64,000 nucleotides of DNA, taken from assembly GCF_964026495.1 (NCBI RefSeq), contig NZ_OZ032148.1, forward strand, positions 434,001 through 498,000, in the 5' to 3' direction. Shown in pieces: positions 1-9,169 of the stretch (positions are counted from its first letter, which is position 1; each line of letters begins with the position of its first letter). The position numbers and the translations under genes were made by a program. Source of the stretch: Arsenophonus sp964026495 (GTDB lineage Bacteria; Pseudomonadota; Gammaproteobacteria; Enterobacterales; Enterobacteriaceae). The notes below the pieces were generated by a model that had not been told where the DNA came from, did not search any database, and was given only the letters and a program-made list of their open reading frames with translations.

Positions 1-241
1 TGTTTTTTTTATATTTACATTTTTTAATTAAATATATGTTTAATTTTATCGATTTTTTTATAAAATTTTATTATAATGTTTCATGATTAAATTACAAAAA
101 TTTTAATTTTTCAATAAATTTGAGATTAATGTTAATTTATTCATAGTAGTTTTCATAATTTAAAATAAATTATGGATAATTAAAATATTTTTATAACATA
201 TGAGTATTTTCAATATATTATTTATACAATGGTATTATTTC

Positions 242-670
242 ATGAAAACTTTTATAGCTAAGCAAGAAACAGTCAAGCGTAATTGGTGTATTATTGATGG
301 GAATGGAAAAATTTTAGGTCGTCTTGCAACTGAAATTGCAAGACGATTGCGTGGAAAACATAAATTAGAATTTACTCCCCATGTTGATACTGGAGATTAC
401 ATTATTGTTATTAATGCAAAAAAAATTCTTGTTACTGGCCATAAACGTGAAAATAAAATTTATTATCGCCATAGTGGTTATATAGGAGGTTTGAAAGAAA
501 TAAAATTTAAAGAAATGATTCTTCGTTACCCTGAACGAATTATTAAAATTGCGGTTAGAGGAATGTTACCTAAAGGACCTCTCGGTCGTGCTATGTATTC
601 AAAAATGAAAGTCTATGCAGATGATCATCATAAGCAAATAGCACAAAAACCACAATTGCTTGATATTTAA
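242..670 (+). CDS. rplM: 50S ribosomal protein L13 (uL13)
   Basis: Large-subunit ribosomal protein that binds 23S rRNA early in 50S assembly. The 142-residue product matches enterobacterial L13 end to end: MKTF start, GRLATE/IARRLRGKHK block, THVDTGDY-like 'HVDTGDYI', 'RGMLPKGPLGRAM' and the terminal 'QPQLLDI'-type ending. The open frame extends 14 codons further up to an ATG at position 200, but those residues are hydrophobic and absent from the family, so the second ATG is chosen. No clear Shine-Dalgarno sequence precedes it. It is followed by rpsI 31 bases on, the universal L13-S9 operon. Identity is certain. Confidence 0.97.
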   Translation: MKTFIAKQETVKRNWCIIDGNGKILGRLATEIARRLRGKHKLEFTPHVDTGDYIIVINAKKILVTGHKRENKIYYRHSGYIGGLKEIKFKEMILRYPERIIKIAVRGMLPKGPLGRAMYSKMKVYADDHHKQIAQKPQLLDI

Positions 671-680
671 CAAAAAATTA

Positions 681-690
681 AGAGAGATGG
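681..690 (+). promoter_or_regulatory. ribosome binding site of rpsI
   Basis: Purine-rich agagagatgg lies 11 bases upstream of the rpsI ATG, in the short rplM-rpsI spacer. Fixing the S9 start here agrees with protein homology. Confidence 0.5.
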
Positions 691-701
691 ATAGATAAAA
701 T

Positions 702-1094
702 ATGATTAAAAATCAGTACTATGGAACTGGTCGCCGCAAAAATTCTTCTGCCCGTGTTTTTATGAAGGATGGTACTGGTAATATTGTTATTAATCAACGT
801 ACTATAGAGCAATATTTTTGTCGTAAGACAGCAAGAATGATTATTCTGCAACCATTAGAATTAGTCGATATGTCTAAAAAATTAGATTTATACATTACTG
901 TTAAAGGTGGTGGTATTTCTGGTCAAGCAGGTGCAATTCGTCATGGTATTACACGAGCATTGATTGTATACAACGAATTATTGCGTCCTGAATTGCGCAA
1001 AGCTGGCTTTGTTACTCGTGATGCTCGGTCTGTCGAAAGAAAAAAAGTAGGATTTAAAAAAGCTCGTCGTCGTCCACAATATTCTAAGCGTTAG
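702..1094 (+). CDS. rpsI: 30S ribosomal protein S9 (uS9)
   Basis: Small-subunit protein whose basic C-terminal tail reaches the P-site tRNA. At 130 residues it has exactly the E. coli length. It carries the family core 'NQYYGTGRRK', the glycine-rich 'KGGGISGQAGAIRHGI' and the invariant Lys/Arg-rich tail ending in SKR. It sits downstream of rplM in a two-gene operon and is closed by a strong hairpin terminator starting about 30 bases after the stop. Identity is certain. Confidence 0.98.
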   Translation: MIKNQYYGTGRRKNSSARVFMKDGTGNIVINQRTIEQYFCRKTARMIILQPLELVDMSKKLDLYITVKGGGISGQAGAIRHGITRALIVYNELLRPELRKAGFVTRDARSVERKKVGFKKARRRPQYSKR

Positions 1095-1125
1095 TTTTTT
1101 TATTTATAATCGAAAAGTATTGCTT

Positions 1126-1150
1126 AAAAACCCGCTACAAGCGGGTTTTT
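1126..1150 (+). terminator. rho-independent terminator after rplM-rpsI
   Basis: A perfect 10-bp inverted repeat (aaaaacccgc / gcgggttttt) encloses a 5-base loop, and its 3' arm ends in a T tract. It is one of the few GC-containing hairpins in the window and would end the L13-S9 transcript. Confidence 0.85.
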
Positions 1151-1331
1151 AACAAAATTTTGTGTTATTAAAACTAACAGTTTATTGATAAATAAGTTAA
1201 TATTTTGCTTCTTAAATAAATATGCATTGTATTATTAATAAATATGCTTATATTCATGTTACTATGTAATAATTAATTATTATATTACATTTTAAAATGT
1301 CTATTTATTTTTTATCAATCTGGAGGTTTGC

Positions 1332-1970
1332 ATGCCTGTTGCTGCTAATAAACGTTCGGTAATAACATTATTTTCCGGTGAAAGTGATATATTTAGTCAT
1401 CAAGTAAGAATTGTATTGGCAGAAAAAGACGTGAATTTTGAGATTGAGCATGTTAATAAAGATAATTTACCTCAAGATTTTATTGATTTAAATCCTTATC
1501 AAACAATCCCTACGTTAGTAGATAGAGAATTAATTTTGTATAATTCTCGAGTAATTATGGAGTATCTTGATGAGCGGTTCCCCCATCCGCCATTGATGCC
1601 AGTTTACCCTGTTGCTCGTGGTAATACCCGTTTGATGATGTACCGTATAGCAAAAGATTGGTATTCTTTAATGTATAAAATTCAAAAAAAAGATTCTCAA
1701 TCTTGTTCTGCTAGGAAACAGTTAAAAGAAGAATTAATATCAATTTCTCCAATTTTTCAAGAGATGCGATTTTTTATGAGTGAGGAATTTAGTTTAGTAG
1801 ATTGTTGTTTAGCTCCTTTTTTGTGGCGTTTGCCTGCTTGGAATATTGATATACCTCAAGAAAAAGAAACTGAAGGTATTAGATCTTATATGAAAAATGT
1901 ATTTGATAGAGATTCTTTTCTCGCTTCATTAACTGATGCCGAACGTGAAATTCGTTTTATGAAAAATTAG
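1332..1970 (+). CDS. sspA: stringent starvation protein A
   Basis: RNA-polymerase-associated protein of glutathione-S-transferase fold, active in starvation and acid tolerance. The 212-residue length matches E. coli SspA. The N-terminal thioredoxin-like half holds 'SDIFSHQVRIVLAEK' and 'NPYQTIPTLVDR', followed by the helical GST half containing 'YLDERFPHPPL'. A clear GGAGG-type ribosome binding site sits 5-10 bases before the ATG. sspB follows 22 bases downstream, the usual operon. Like family members it lacks the catalytic glutathione-site residues of true GSTs, so it is a binding protein rather than an enzyme. Confidence 0.95.
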   Translation: MPVAANKRSVITLFSGESDIFSHQVRIVLAEKDVNFEIEHVNKDNLPQDFIDLNPYQTIPTLVDRELILYNSRVIMEYLDERFPHPPLMPVYPVARGNTRLMMYRIAKDWYSLMYKIQKKDSQSCSARKQLKEELISISPIFQEMRFFMSEEFSLVDCCLAPFLWRLPAWNIDIPQEKETEGIRSYMKNVFDRDSFLASLTDAEREIRFMKN

Positions 1971-1992
1971 TTTTTTGTAGGAGTATTTTATA

Positions 1993-2484
1993 ATGTTACC
2001 ACGTCGTCCTTATTTATTAAAAGCATATTATGACTGGATTCTTGATAATAATATGACACCTTATGTTATTATAAATGTAAATGTTTTCGGTGTGAAAATA
2101 CCTATAGAATATGTAAAAAATGGACAAATTATTTTAAATATTAAACCTTCTGCAGTAAAAAATTTCAAGATGACTTATGATAAAATAAATTTTAGTGCTC
2201 GTTTTTGTGGTGTAGTTTGTTATATCGAAGTGCCTATTTCAGCCATCATTGCTATTTACGCTGTTGAAAATAGAGAAGGGATAATTTTTGAAAATGAGTA
2301 TGAGTATGAATTTAATACAAATTCTGTGACTCACAAAAATAAGAAAATAAAATTAATTAACAAAAACAATAAAGATATTTCTTTATTAAATAAAGAAACA
2401 AGTAATCAATCTAAAACAATTTTTAATAATAAATCTCCTATATCATCACACGAAAGAAGAAAAATATTACGTATTATTAAATGA
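1993..2484 (+). CDS. sspB: ClpXP protease adaptor SspB
   Basis: Adaptor that captures ssrA-tagged peptides released from stalled ribosomes and hands them to ClpXP. The folded domain (about residues 1-110) is recognisable from 'RRPYLLKAYYDWILDN', 'GQIILNI' and 'ARFCGV'. It is followed by a low-complexity Asn/Lys/Ser linker that replaces the acidic linker of E. coli, and a conserved extreme C-terminus (LRIIK, matching the ClpX-binding LRVVK tail). 163 residues against 165 in E. coli. It starts slightly shorter than E. coli SspB, with a TAGGAG site ahead of the ATG. Keeping both the tag-binding domain and the ClpX tail suggests it still works. Confidence 0.93.
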   Translation: MLPRRPYLLKAYYDWILDNNMTPYVIINVNVFGVKIPIEYVKNGQIILNIKPSAVKNFKMTYDKINFSARFCGVVCYIEVPISAIIAIYAVENREGIIFENEYEYEFNTNSVTHKNKKIKLINKNNKDISLLNKETSNQSKTIFNNKSPISSHERRKILRIIK

Positions 2485-2698
2485 AATTTAAATTGTATAT
2501 GTCTAAAAAATGATCATATTTTTTCTGTCCATTAAATTTTACATTTATATATATAAATATTGCAAATAGTCAATAAAAATGTGAGAAATGTGATTTATTA
2601 AGAATAAAAGTTTTTAATAATTAAAAATAGACATATGTGTAGTAATACTAAATACAAAAAATTTATATAATTTATATTATGATATAGTATGATGCATA

Positions 2699-2724
2699 AA
2701 TCATTTTTTTATAAAAAAATGATT
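2699..2724 (-). terminator. hairpin at the end of dolP
   Basis: A near-perfect palindrome with 11-12 bp arms of the form aatcatttttt / aaaaaatgatt abuts the dolP stop codon. Read on the minus strand it ends in a T-rich arm and fits a terminator for diaA-dolP. The symmetry means it could also stop transcripts coming from sspAB. Confidence 0.5.
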
Positions 2725-3299
2725 CAATTATAACTAAATCCTGTAAATACGTGTTTTACATCTTTTATATTACTGGCAATTTTTGCAACAATATCTCCTT
2801 CTTCTTGAGAAAGAATACCGAGTAAAAACACTTCACCATTTTCTGTTATCACTTTTACTGTTGATAATTTTATTAAATTATTAGAAAGTATTTTTAATTT
2901 TATTTGAATAGTTATCCATGTATCTTTTATAATTTTTATGAAATTAATAGGTTGTTCTACCCGAATTTCATTATAAACAGATTCAACTCCTTTTACGTTT
3001 ATTACTATTTTTTTGGCTAGTTCACTTAAAAATAATTTAGGTGCTTGCCCGGTCAATAAAATACTTCCTTTATATGCAGTACTCACAATACGTGCATTTT
3101 TTTTTATTTCTTTATTTTTATTTAATGCTGATATAACACGGACTGCTAATGTTCCATCGTCAACTTGACGTCCTATGCTTCTTGGATCAGTTGCACTTTT
3201 TGTTAATATGGCAGCTGAGCTTATTATCGTTGTTTCAAGGCAACCTTGTATTAAAACACTACTGAATAATATTATTAAAAAAGATAATAGTTTTTTCAT
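2724..3299 (-). CDS. dolP: outer-membrane lipoprotein DolP, two BON domains
   Basis: Lipoprotein (formerly YraP) that supports outer-membrane integrity and BAM function. The N-terminal signal peptide ends in a lipobox with the acylated cysteine at residue 20 (IQGC). Two BON domains follow, about residues 45-115 and 120-190, with the typical 'GSILLTGQAP' and 'NGEVFLLGILS' strand-turn motifs. 191 residues matches E. coli. It lies 19 bases downstream of diaA on the same strand, as in enterics, so the two are probably co-transcribed. Its survival in such an eroded genome points to a retained double membrane. Confidence 0.93.
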   Translation of the reverse strand: MKKLLSFLIILFSSVLIQGCLETTIISSAAILTKSATDPRSIGRQVDDGTLAVRVISALNKNKEIKKNARIVSTAYKGSILLTGQAPKLFLSELAKKIVINVKGVESVYNEIRVEQPINFIKIIKDTWITIQIKLKILSNNLIKLSTVKVITENGEVFLLGILSQEEGDIVAKIASNIKDVKHVFTGFSYN

Positions 3300-3318
3300 T
3301 ATTATTTATTTAATCATC

Positions 3319-3897
3319 TTAATGTGGAAAAAGTGTATTGTCAATTAAGTCACATAAACAGTGAATTGTTAATAAATGAACCTCTTGGATTCTAATATTT
3401 CTTTTAGAAGGTATACGAATTTCTACATCTTTTTCTCCTAATAAACCAGCCAATTCCCCACCGTCATAACCTGTTAAAGCTATAATAGTCATATCACATA
3501 TTAATGCTGTTTCTACTGCTTTTATGATAAAACGATTTTTTCCTTTGGTGGAAATAGCAAATAATATATCACCAGATTGACCTAATGCTCGTACTTGTTT
3601 AGCATATGCTTCTTCTTTTTGTTCGTTATTAATAGAATTAATAATAATATTATCTGTATTGAGACATAAAGCAGGAAGGCTTGGACGGTCAGCTTCAAAT
3701 TGATTAATCATACTAGTTGTAAATCTTTGTGCAATAATTCCTGAACCACCATTACCACAACATAAAATTTTATTACCATTTAATAGAGCATTTACCATTA
3801 TATTTGCTGCTTCAGAAATAGAATAAGGTAATATTTCTGCAGAAGAAATTTGTGTTTGAATACTTTCTATAAAAAAAGCTTTGATTTTCTTCAACAC
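3319..3897 (-). CDS. diaA: DnaA initiator-associating protein DiaA
   Basis: SIS-domain protein (formerly YraO) that in E. coli binds DnaA as a tetramer and promotes its assembly at oriC. 192 residues against 196. The SIS fold is evident from 'GNKILCCGNGGSG', 'ALNTDNI', the 'AKQVRALGQSGDILFAIST' segment and 'TIIALTGYDGGELAGLL'. The C-terminus (CDLIDNTLFPH) is nearly identical to E. coli DiaA, which separates it from the related heptose isomerase GmhA. It is first in a pair with dolP. The genes usually upstream, yraN and lpoA, are missing. Confidence 0.93.
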   Translation of the reverse strand: MLKKIKAFFIESIQTQISSAEILPYSISEAANIMVNALLNGNKILCCGNGGSGIIAQRFTTSMINQFEADRPSLPALCLNTDNIIINSINNEQKEEAYAKQVRALGQSGDILFAISTKGKNRFIIKAVETALICDMTIIALTGYDGGELAGLLGEKDVEIRIPSKRNIRIQEVHLLTIHCLCDLIDNTLFPH

Positions 3898-5206
3898 TTT
3901 AAGACCTACTTTTTAGTATTGTCAATAAATGAAATAATAGTTACTGAAAGTATCTAATTATCTTAAAATTAATATTTTATAATAAAAATACTATAAAATA
4001 TCAGGTATTAAATATATTACTTTTAAGTAATTTTATTTTTTAATATTATAAATTTTTTGTTCCTTAAATTAATTTGGTTGAATTAAAAATATAAAAAACT
4101 TATATTAATAAATATATATGTTTTAATTTTTTCCTGTTTTATAATTTTTATAATAACAATATGTATATTAATAAAAAATTACAAGATGTTTTTTATGATA
4201 AATTGTTTTATTTTATATACAATAAAAAATTTGATTACAAATATATTTTTAAATATGAAATATTTATATTTTTTGTATGAAAAGTATTATAAAATTATAA
4301 AAATGATATTAGATTTTATAAATCTAGCTGTACTAATTTACATTATTTGTTTTTTTCTTATATGCTTTTTGTTAACAGTATTTTCTTTATAAAAAGAATA
4401 CATATACAGATTAAAAAATATTCTTTTTTATCATTAATAACACTTTATATATGTTTTTTAAAAAATGTATTTTTAATGAAAACATAATTAATTATATATT
4501 TTTTTATATTTTTACAAGTATTTAATAAATATAAAAAATATATAAATTTGTTAAATATTTTATATAAATCAATAATTTAAAATTAAATATATTTTTATAA
4601 AATATTTGTATTGATTTTTGAAATATTTTTCAAAGTTCATGAATTGTGATTATTATTAGAAATTTTTTCTAAAAAAATTAATCCTTAATTGTTATTTGTG
4701 ATAAGCATTATGATTTTTTAAAATATAATATTTAATAGATGTTATTGTATTTGATAATTTTTTATTTTAATTTACTTTTTTGATAAATAAATATATTTTT
4801 TAAATATCTTTTTTAAAAGTATTAAAATATAAAAAAATATATTTTTTATAAAAAGAATGTATTTTTTAAAATAGATAAGAACATATATTAATAGTATTAT
4901 TAATGTTTTTTCCTATAAGTAATATTAAAAATATGGTTTTATTTAAAACATAAACTTTATTGTAAGATCAAATATATATTTTATCAAATCTTATCATATA
5001 TCCAATTTTTTATGAAAAATTGGATAATAATTAATGTTTTTTGTAAAGAAAAAAAATTTATGAATAAAATTAGAACAACATGGATTTGATTTTAAAAATA
5101 CATTTTTTGATTTTTATAAAATAATATATATTTAAATATATAGAAATATTAAAAAATTATTTTTTAGTGTATAACCAGTGAAAGTTGTTATGTTATAGAG
5201 GTAAAA
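3898..5206. other. AT-rich spacer where lpoA and yraN would lie
   Basis: In enterics this interval between diaA (minus) and rsmI (plus) holds yraN and lpoA on the diaA strand. Here it is 1.3 kb of A/T-dominated DNA with no convincing reading frame. One 68-codon frame at 4186-4392 is just Ile/Phe/Leu/Tyr-rich translation of AT sequence. I could not recognise relic peptides of either gene. A 12-bp hairpin lies at 4999-5026. Confidence 0.6.
4999..5026. terminator. terminator-like hairpin in spacer
   Basis: Arms tatccaattttt and aaaaattggata (12 bp, perfect) enclose a 4-base loop. It resembles in design the hairpins at 2699-2724 and 33414-33436. No intact gene ends nearby, so it may be the orphaned terminator of a lost gene. 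Confidence 0.35.
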
Positions 5207-6046
5207 ATGTCATCCATATTATATATTGTACCCACTCCTATTGGTAATTTGGAGGATATTACTTTGCGTGCATTAAAGATTCTTCAAAATGTAGATCTTA
5301 TTGCAGCCGAAGATACTCGGCATACAGGTTTCTTATTACAACATTTCTCTATTAATACACATATGATTTCTTTGCATGCTCATAATGAAAAAAATAAAAC
5401 AGAAAAATTAATTAGTCAATTAAAGAACAAGAATGTGGCATTAGTTTCTAATGCAGGAACTCCATTAATTAATGATCCTGGATTTTATTTGGTAAAACGA
5501 TGTCATCAAATTGGCATTAGAGTAGTGCCATTACCAGGATCTTGTGCAGCAATAGCTGCACTTTCTGCTTCTGGTATAAATTCAAACCGTTTTTGTTATG
5601 AAGGATTTTTGCCAGCGAAATCTAAAAGTAGACAAAATAGATTAAAAAATTTGGCTCATGAACCTAGAACATTAATTTTTTATGAATCACCTTATCGGTT
5701 ATTAGATACATTAGTGGATATGGTATCTATTTTAGGTAGTGAACGTTATGTGATTTTAGCACGTGAATTGACAAAAATATGGGAATCTATTCATGGTTGT
5801 CCTGTAAAAAAATTATTGGATTGGGTAAAAGTTGATAAAAATCGAACTCGTGGAGAAATTGTATTAATCATTGAAGGTTATAAAGTACCTAAATATAATC
5901 ATTATATTTCAGAGAATGTTATTAAAACATTAATCTTATTAAGAGAATCATTACCTTTAAATAAAGCAGCATCTATTACCGCAGAAATCTATGGTTTAAA
6001 AAAAAACTTATTGTATGAACATGTTATTAAAAATAGCACGATATAA
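5207..6046 (+). CDS. rsmI: 16S rRNA (cytidine-1402 2'-O)-methyltransferase RsmI
   Basis: Methylates the 2'-hydroxyl of C1402 in the decoding centre of 16S rRNA using S-adenosylmethionine. The 279-residue product has the tetrapyrrole-methylase fold: 'YIVPTPIGNLEDIT' at the start, 'AAEDTRHTG', the cofactor-loop 'NAGTPLINDPG', 'PLPGSCAAIAALSASG' and 'CYEGFLPAKSKSRQ'. An AGAGG site lies a few bases before the ATG. E. coli has about seven extra N-terminal residues. It is followed 60 bases later by the RNase P RNA gene and probably reads toward it. Confidence 0.96.
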   Translation: MSSILYIVPTPIGNLEDITLRALKILQNVDLIAAEDTRHTGFLLQHFSINTHMISLHAHNEKNKTEKLISQLKNKNVALVSNAGTPLINDPGFYLVKRCHQIGIRVVPLPGSCAAIAALSASGINSNRFCYEGFLPAKSKSRQNRLKNLAHEPRTLIFYESPYRLLDTLVDMVSILGSERYVILARELTKIWESIHGCPVKKLLDWVKVDKNRTRGEIVLIIEGYKVPKYNHYISENVIKTLILLRESLPLNKAASITAEIYGLKKNLLYEHVIKNSTI

Positions 6047-6099
6047 AAAATATTATAATGTATATTATAAATGTTTATGCAAAATTTTAGAAAAACGTG

Positions 6100-6105
6100 T
6101 ATACT
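6100..6105 (+). promoter_or_regulatory. candidate -10 box of the RNase P RNA
   Basis: TATACT lies about 6 bases before the inferred 5' end of rnpB. A weak -35-like atgcaa sits 17 bases further up. It is plausible from position and match only. Confidence 0.45.
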
Positions 6106-6107
6106 TT

Positions 6108-6495
6108 AAAAGCTAAGTTAGCTAGACAATCGCTATTTTTCATTTTTTAATTCTAATTTTAAAATATGCAAATATAGAGGAAAGTCCGGGCTCCTTAGGG
6201 CAGGGTGCCAGATAACATCTGGGAGGGTAATCCTACGACTAGTGCAACAGAAAATAAACCGCCGATGACTATATTCAAACAGTACAGGTAAGGGTGAAAA
6301 GGTGTGGTAAAAGCACACCACACAATTGGTAACAATTTTGTGGTACGGTAAACTCCACCCGGAGCAAGGCCAAATAAAGGTTCATTAAATGCGGCCCGTA
6401 TATTGAACCTGGGTAGGCCGCTCGAGTTAATACGTGAGTATTAACCTAGATGAATGGTTGTCCATGACAGAACCCGGCTTATTGATTAACTTGCA
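6108..6495 (+). ncRNA. rnpB: RNase P RNA (M1 RNA)
   Basis: Catalytic RNA subunit of RNase P, which cuts the 5' leader from pre-tRNAs. The sequence aligns with E. coli M1 RNA through all conserved blocks. These include gaggaaagtccgggctcc near 6177, the 'agggcagggtgcc' element, 'cagtgcaac'-type 'agtgcaacag', 'ggtaaactccacccgg', 'gagcaaggccaaata', 'gggtaggccgctcgag' and the 3' 'gacagaacccggctta'. The 5' end (gctaagtta) can pair with the 3' end (taacttgc) to form P1. Peripheral helices are AT-enriched, notably the P3 region just after the start. Ends are accurate to a few bases. A minus-strand reading frame inside it is spurious. Confidence 0.97.
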
Positions 6496-6504
6496 AAAAA
6501 AAGT

Positions 6505-6548
6505 AAAGCCCTAAATTGTATTTATTGCAATGGGCTTTATTATTTTTT
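6505..6548 (+). terminator. rho-independent terminator of rnpB
   Basis: aaagccc and gggcttt pair across an inner attgta/tgcaat helix, followed by a T-rich run to 6548. It starts about ten bases after the RNase P RNA ends. Confidence 0.8.
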
Positions 6549-7099
6549 GTATATTTATTTAAATATGATAATACTAAATTATCAAAATTTTCATATTAAA
6601 AAAAAGTTATTTCTAAAAACTCATGCATATTTTGTATAATCATTTCATAAAAAATATTCTTATATATAAAAAATAATGAATTCTTTGTTTGTTTAATCTA
6701 AGAATTTTTTAATATAACTGATATGTTGATAAATTGATTCTATTGTTATATATTGTACTACTAATAAATTTTTAATTTAAGATAAAAATTATATCAAAAT
6801 CGATATATTAAATAATATTTAACATATAAAATAAAAGTATTTGTTTGTCTTTTAAAAAAACATAAAATTAATATTATTTTTAAAATAAAATTATTTTTAA
6901 GGAATAAAAATTTATAATAAATGAAAAGTATATGTGCTTAAATAAGAAAATTTTTTAAATAAATATTTTTTATGTAGTATTAAAATTAATTTTTAATATT
7001 TTTATTAATTTAAATAATATCCTTAATTTAGTTTAAAAGCTTAGTTTAAAAAATATCATTAATAAAATTTATAAAACAGCAATTAAAAGAAAATTAAGA
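6549..7099. other. AT-rich spacer, nothing recognised
   Basis: About 550 bases between the rnpB terminator and the stop of yqjA. There is no reading frame with protein-like composition and no structured RNA that I can recognise. Confidence 0.5.
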
Positions 7100-7750
7100 T
7101 TATTTTACTTTTTTTAAGATTACTATAATACTCCCTATAAGTCCTAAAAAAAATAATACGATAGGAATAATCATTAAGATATTCATTATTTGATGCTCAT
7201 AATATTGGAATAGTAGACTTTTACCAAAAATACAACCAATAGTGGTTAAAATTAATACCCACAATAAACCACTAAGCCAATTAAAAAATTGAAAACGACC
7301 ATTAGGTAATCCAGAAAGTCCAGCTATAGTTGGTAAAATTGTTCTGATAAAAGCAAGAAATCTACCAATCAGAAGAGCAGCCAATCCATGGCGATGAAAT
7401 AAATTATAAGCACGTTGATGATAATTACTAGGTAAATGAGAGAGCCAACTTCGAACAATTATATTATTTCCCAACCATTTTCCCTGGAGATATGCAATCC
7501 AACAACCTAAACTGGCACCACTGGTCAAAATAATAATTGTTAATGAATAATTAATAATACATTTAGCTATTAATACTCCTACTAAAATAAGCAAACTGTC
7601 TCCGGGTAAAAATGCAGCAGGCAATATTCCATTTTCTAAAAATAATATAGAAAATAATATTATATAAATAAACCATACTAATGAAGGATTCATTAACATG
7701 TCATAATCTTGTTCCCAAAGTGCAAAAAAAAGTTCTTTGACTAATTTCAT
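7100..7750 (-). CDS. yqjA: DedA-family inner-membrane transporter YqjA
   Basis: Polytopic inner-membrane protein linked in E. coli to proton-dependent transport, alkaline tolerance and envelope division phenotypes. DedA proteins are now connected with lipid-carrier recycling. 216 residues against 220. The re-entrant DedA signature is intact, with acidic Glu39 and Asp51 in 'LENGILPAAFLPGDS' and arginines Arg130 and Arg136 in 'GRFLAFIR', the positions reported as essential in YqjA. 'FQFFNWLSGLLWVLILTT' follows. The full set of key residues argues for function. Start is by homology. Confidence 0.93.
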   Translation of the reverse strand: MKLVKELFFALWEQDYDMLMNPSLVWFIYIILFSILFLENGILPAAFLPGDSLLILVGVLIAKCIINYSLTIIILTSGASLGCWIAYLQGKWLGNNIIVRSWLSHLPSNYHQRAYNLFHRHGLAALLIGRFLAFIRTILPTIAGLSGLPNGRFQFFNWLSGLLWVLILTTIGCIFGKSLLFQYYEHQIMNILMIIPIVLFFLGLIGSIIVILKKVK

Positions 7751-8224
7751 TAAATGTATTCCTAAATGCCATTATATTAGCAATATTGTTAATAATTATC
7801 TATATAATCTTTATATTAATATGTTTAATCATTATTAAAAAAAATAATGTTATGGTATGCTTTCAATAAATATTTTATAAGTGTAATTTATCAGAAATTA
7901 ATGAAATATTTCATAAAAGTTATAAATAATTATATGATATTTTTCATAAAATAATTTTTCTATGAAAGATAATTTTTTATAATTGATTAATAATTTAAAT
8001 GTATTTATTATTTTTTTTAAAAATATTTCATTAAACGAATGTTAATGAAAAAATCATAATTATTTTTTATCTTAAAAATAGTTTTCTATAAATAAAATAT
8101 TATTAATTATTTAAATTTTACTAATAATTTGTATTATGAATATAAGTCGTTCTCATTGAGATAAATGATAAATATTTATTTTTCTATAAAAGATCAATCC
8201 ATTTTTTGTTTTTAGAGATCAAAA
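7751..8224. other. AT-rich divergent intergenic region
   Basis: Divergent promoter region between yqjA and alx. In E. coli the alx leader carries a manganese/pH-responsive yybP-ykoY riboswitch. I looked for its conserved core in the bases before the alx ATG and did not see it. No other feature recognised. Confidence 0.4.
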
Positions 8225-9169
8225 ATGTATTCTATTGCTACTCCTGTATTATGGTGGGTTTTTATTGTTTTTATTAGCATAATGTTTTTTGTTGATCTTT
8301 GTTTACAATACAACAATATCAATAAAACAATAAAACTAAAACAGGCTATTATTAGGAGTATTATTTGGATTCAAATAGTATTTTTATTTGCTTTATATTT
8401 TTGGTTTTACTTAAAACAATATACAACTCTTGAAATTGCAAATCATTATGTTATGGATTTCTTAACTAGTTATTTGCTAGAAAAAGCATTAGCTATTGAT
8501 AATGTATTTGTTTGGATGATGCTGTTTAATTATTTTTCAATTCCAATTTATCTACAACACAAAGTACTTTTTTATGGTGTTTTTGGTGCTATTTTTTTAC
8601 GCAGTGTTATGATTTTTGCAGGTACTTGGTTAATTACAAAATTTTATTGGATTTTTTATGTTTTTGGAATATTTCTAATATTTAGTGGTATTAAAATATT
8701 TTCTGTGATAGACAATATTAAAACAATTACGCAACAACCATTAATACAATGTATTACATCTCATTTACGCATAACAAATACATTATATGGAGAAAATTTT
8801 TTTATTCGTCAAAAAGGTATATTGTTTGGCACACCATTAATTTTAGTTTTAATGTTAGTTGAGATAAGTGATATTATTTTTGCATTTGATAGTATCCCTG
8901 CTGTTTTTTCAGTAACAATGGACCCTTTTATTGTATTTACCTCCAATTTATTTGCTATTTTAGGTTTGCGAGTAATGTATTTTGTATTATTAGGTATTGT
9001 AAAAAAATTTATTTTTTTTAAATATGGTATATCTTTTATTTTAATTTTTATTGGAATAAAAATGTTATTAACTAATCTTTTTTATATTCCAACAAGCATT
9101 TCATTGAGTATTATTATTAGTATTTTAGTAATAACATTATTTATTAATTATATTTTTATTAAAAAATAA
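8225..9169 (+). CDS. alx: TerC-family membrane protein Alx
   Basis: Multi-pass inner-membrane protein of the TerC family, associated in E. coli with manganese export and alkaline response. 314 residues against 321. The two family signatures are present and acidic residues are kept: 'LLEKALAIDNVFVWMMLF' around residues 85-105 and 'LVEISDIIFAFDSIPAVF' around 215-235. 'TSNLFAILGLRVMYF' follows. Roughly nine hydrophobic segments can be seen. The short C-terminal tail (IFIKK) is trimmed relative to E. coli. It stands alone, with long spacer on both sides. Confidence 0.92.
   Translation: MYSIATPVLWWVFIVFISIMFFVDLCLQYNNINKTIKLKQAIIRSIIWIQIVFLFALYFWFYLKQYTTLEIANHYVMDFLTSYLLEKALAIDNVFVWMMLFNYFSIPIYLQHKVLFYGVFGAIFLRSVMIFAGTWLITKFYWIFYVFGIFLIFSGIKIFSVIDNIKTITQQPLIQCITSHLRITNTLYGENFFIRQKGILFGTPLILVLMLVEISDIIFAFDSIPAVFSVTMDPFIVFTSNLFAILGLRVMYFVLLGIVKKFIFFKYGISFILIFIGIKMLLTNLFYIPTSISLSIIISILVITLFINYIFIKK

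Noticed and set aside
4186..4392. 68-codon reading frame in the diaA-rsmI spacer
   Set aside because: Composition is almost only Ile, Phe, Leu, Tyr, Lys and Asn as expected from translating AT-rich DNA. It has no ribosome site and no match to LpoA or YraN.
6133..6321. 62-codon minus-strand frame
   Set aside because: Lies wholly inside the RNase P RNA gene; open by chance in its higher-GC structured sequence.
8101..8224. Possible yybP-ykoY (manganese) riboswitch before alx
   Set aside because: Expected from E. coli alx, but the conserved core could not be found in the leader. A covariance-model search would be decisive.
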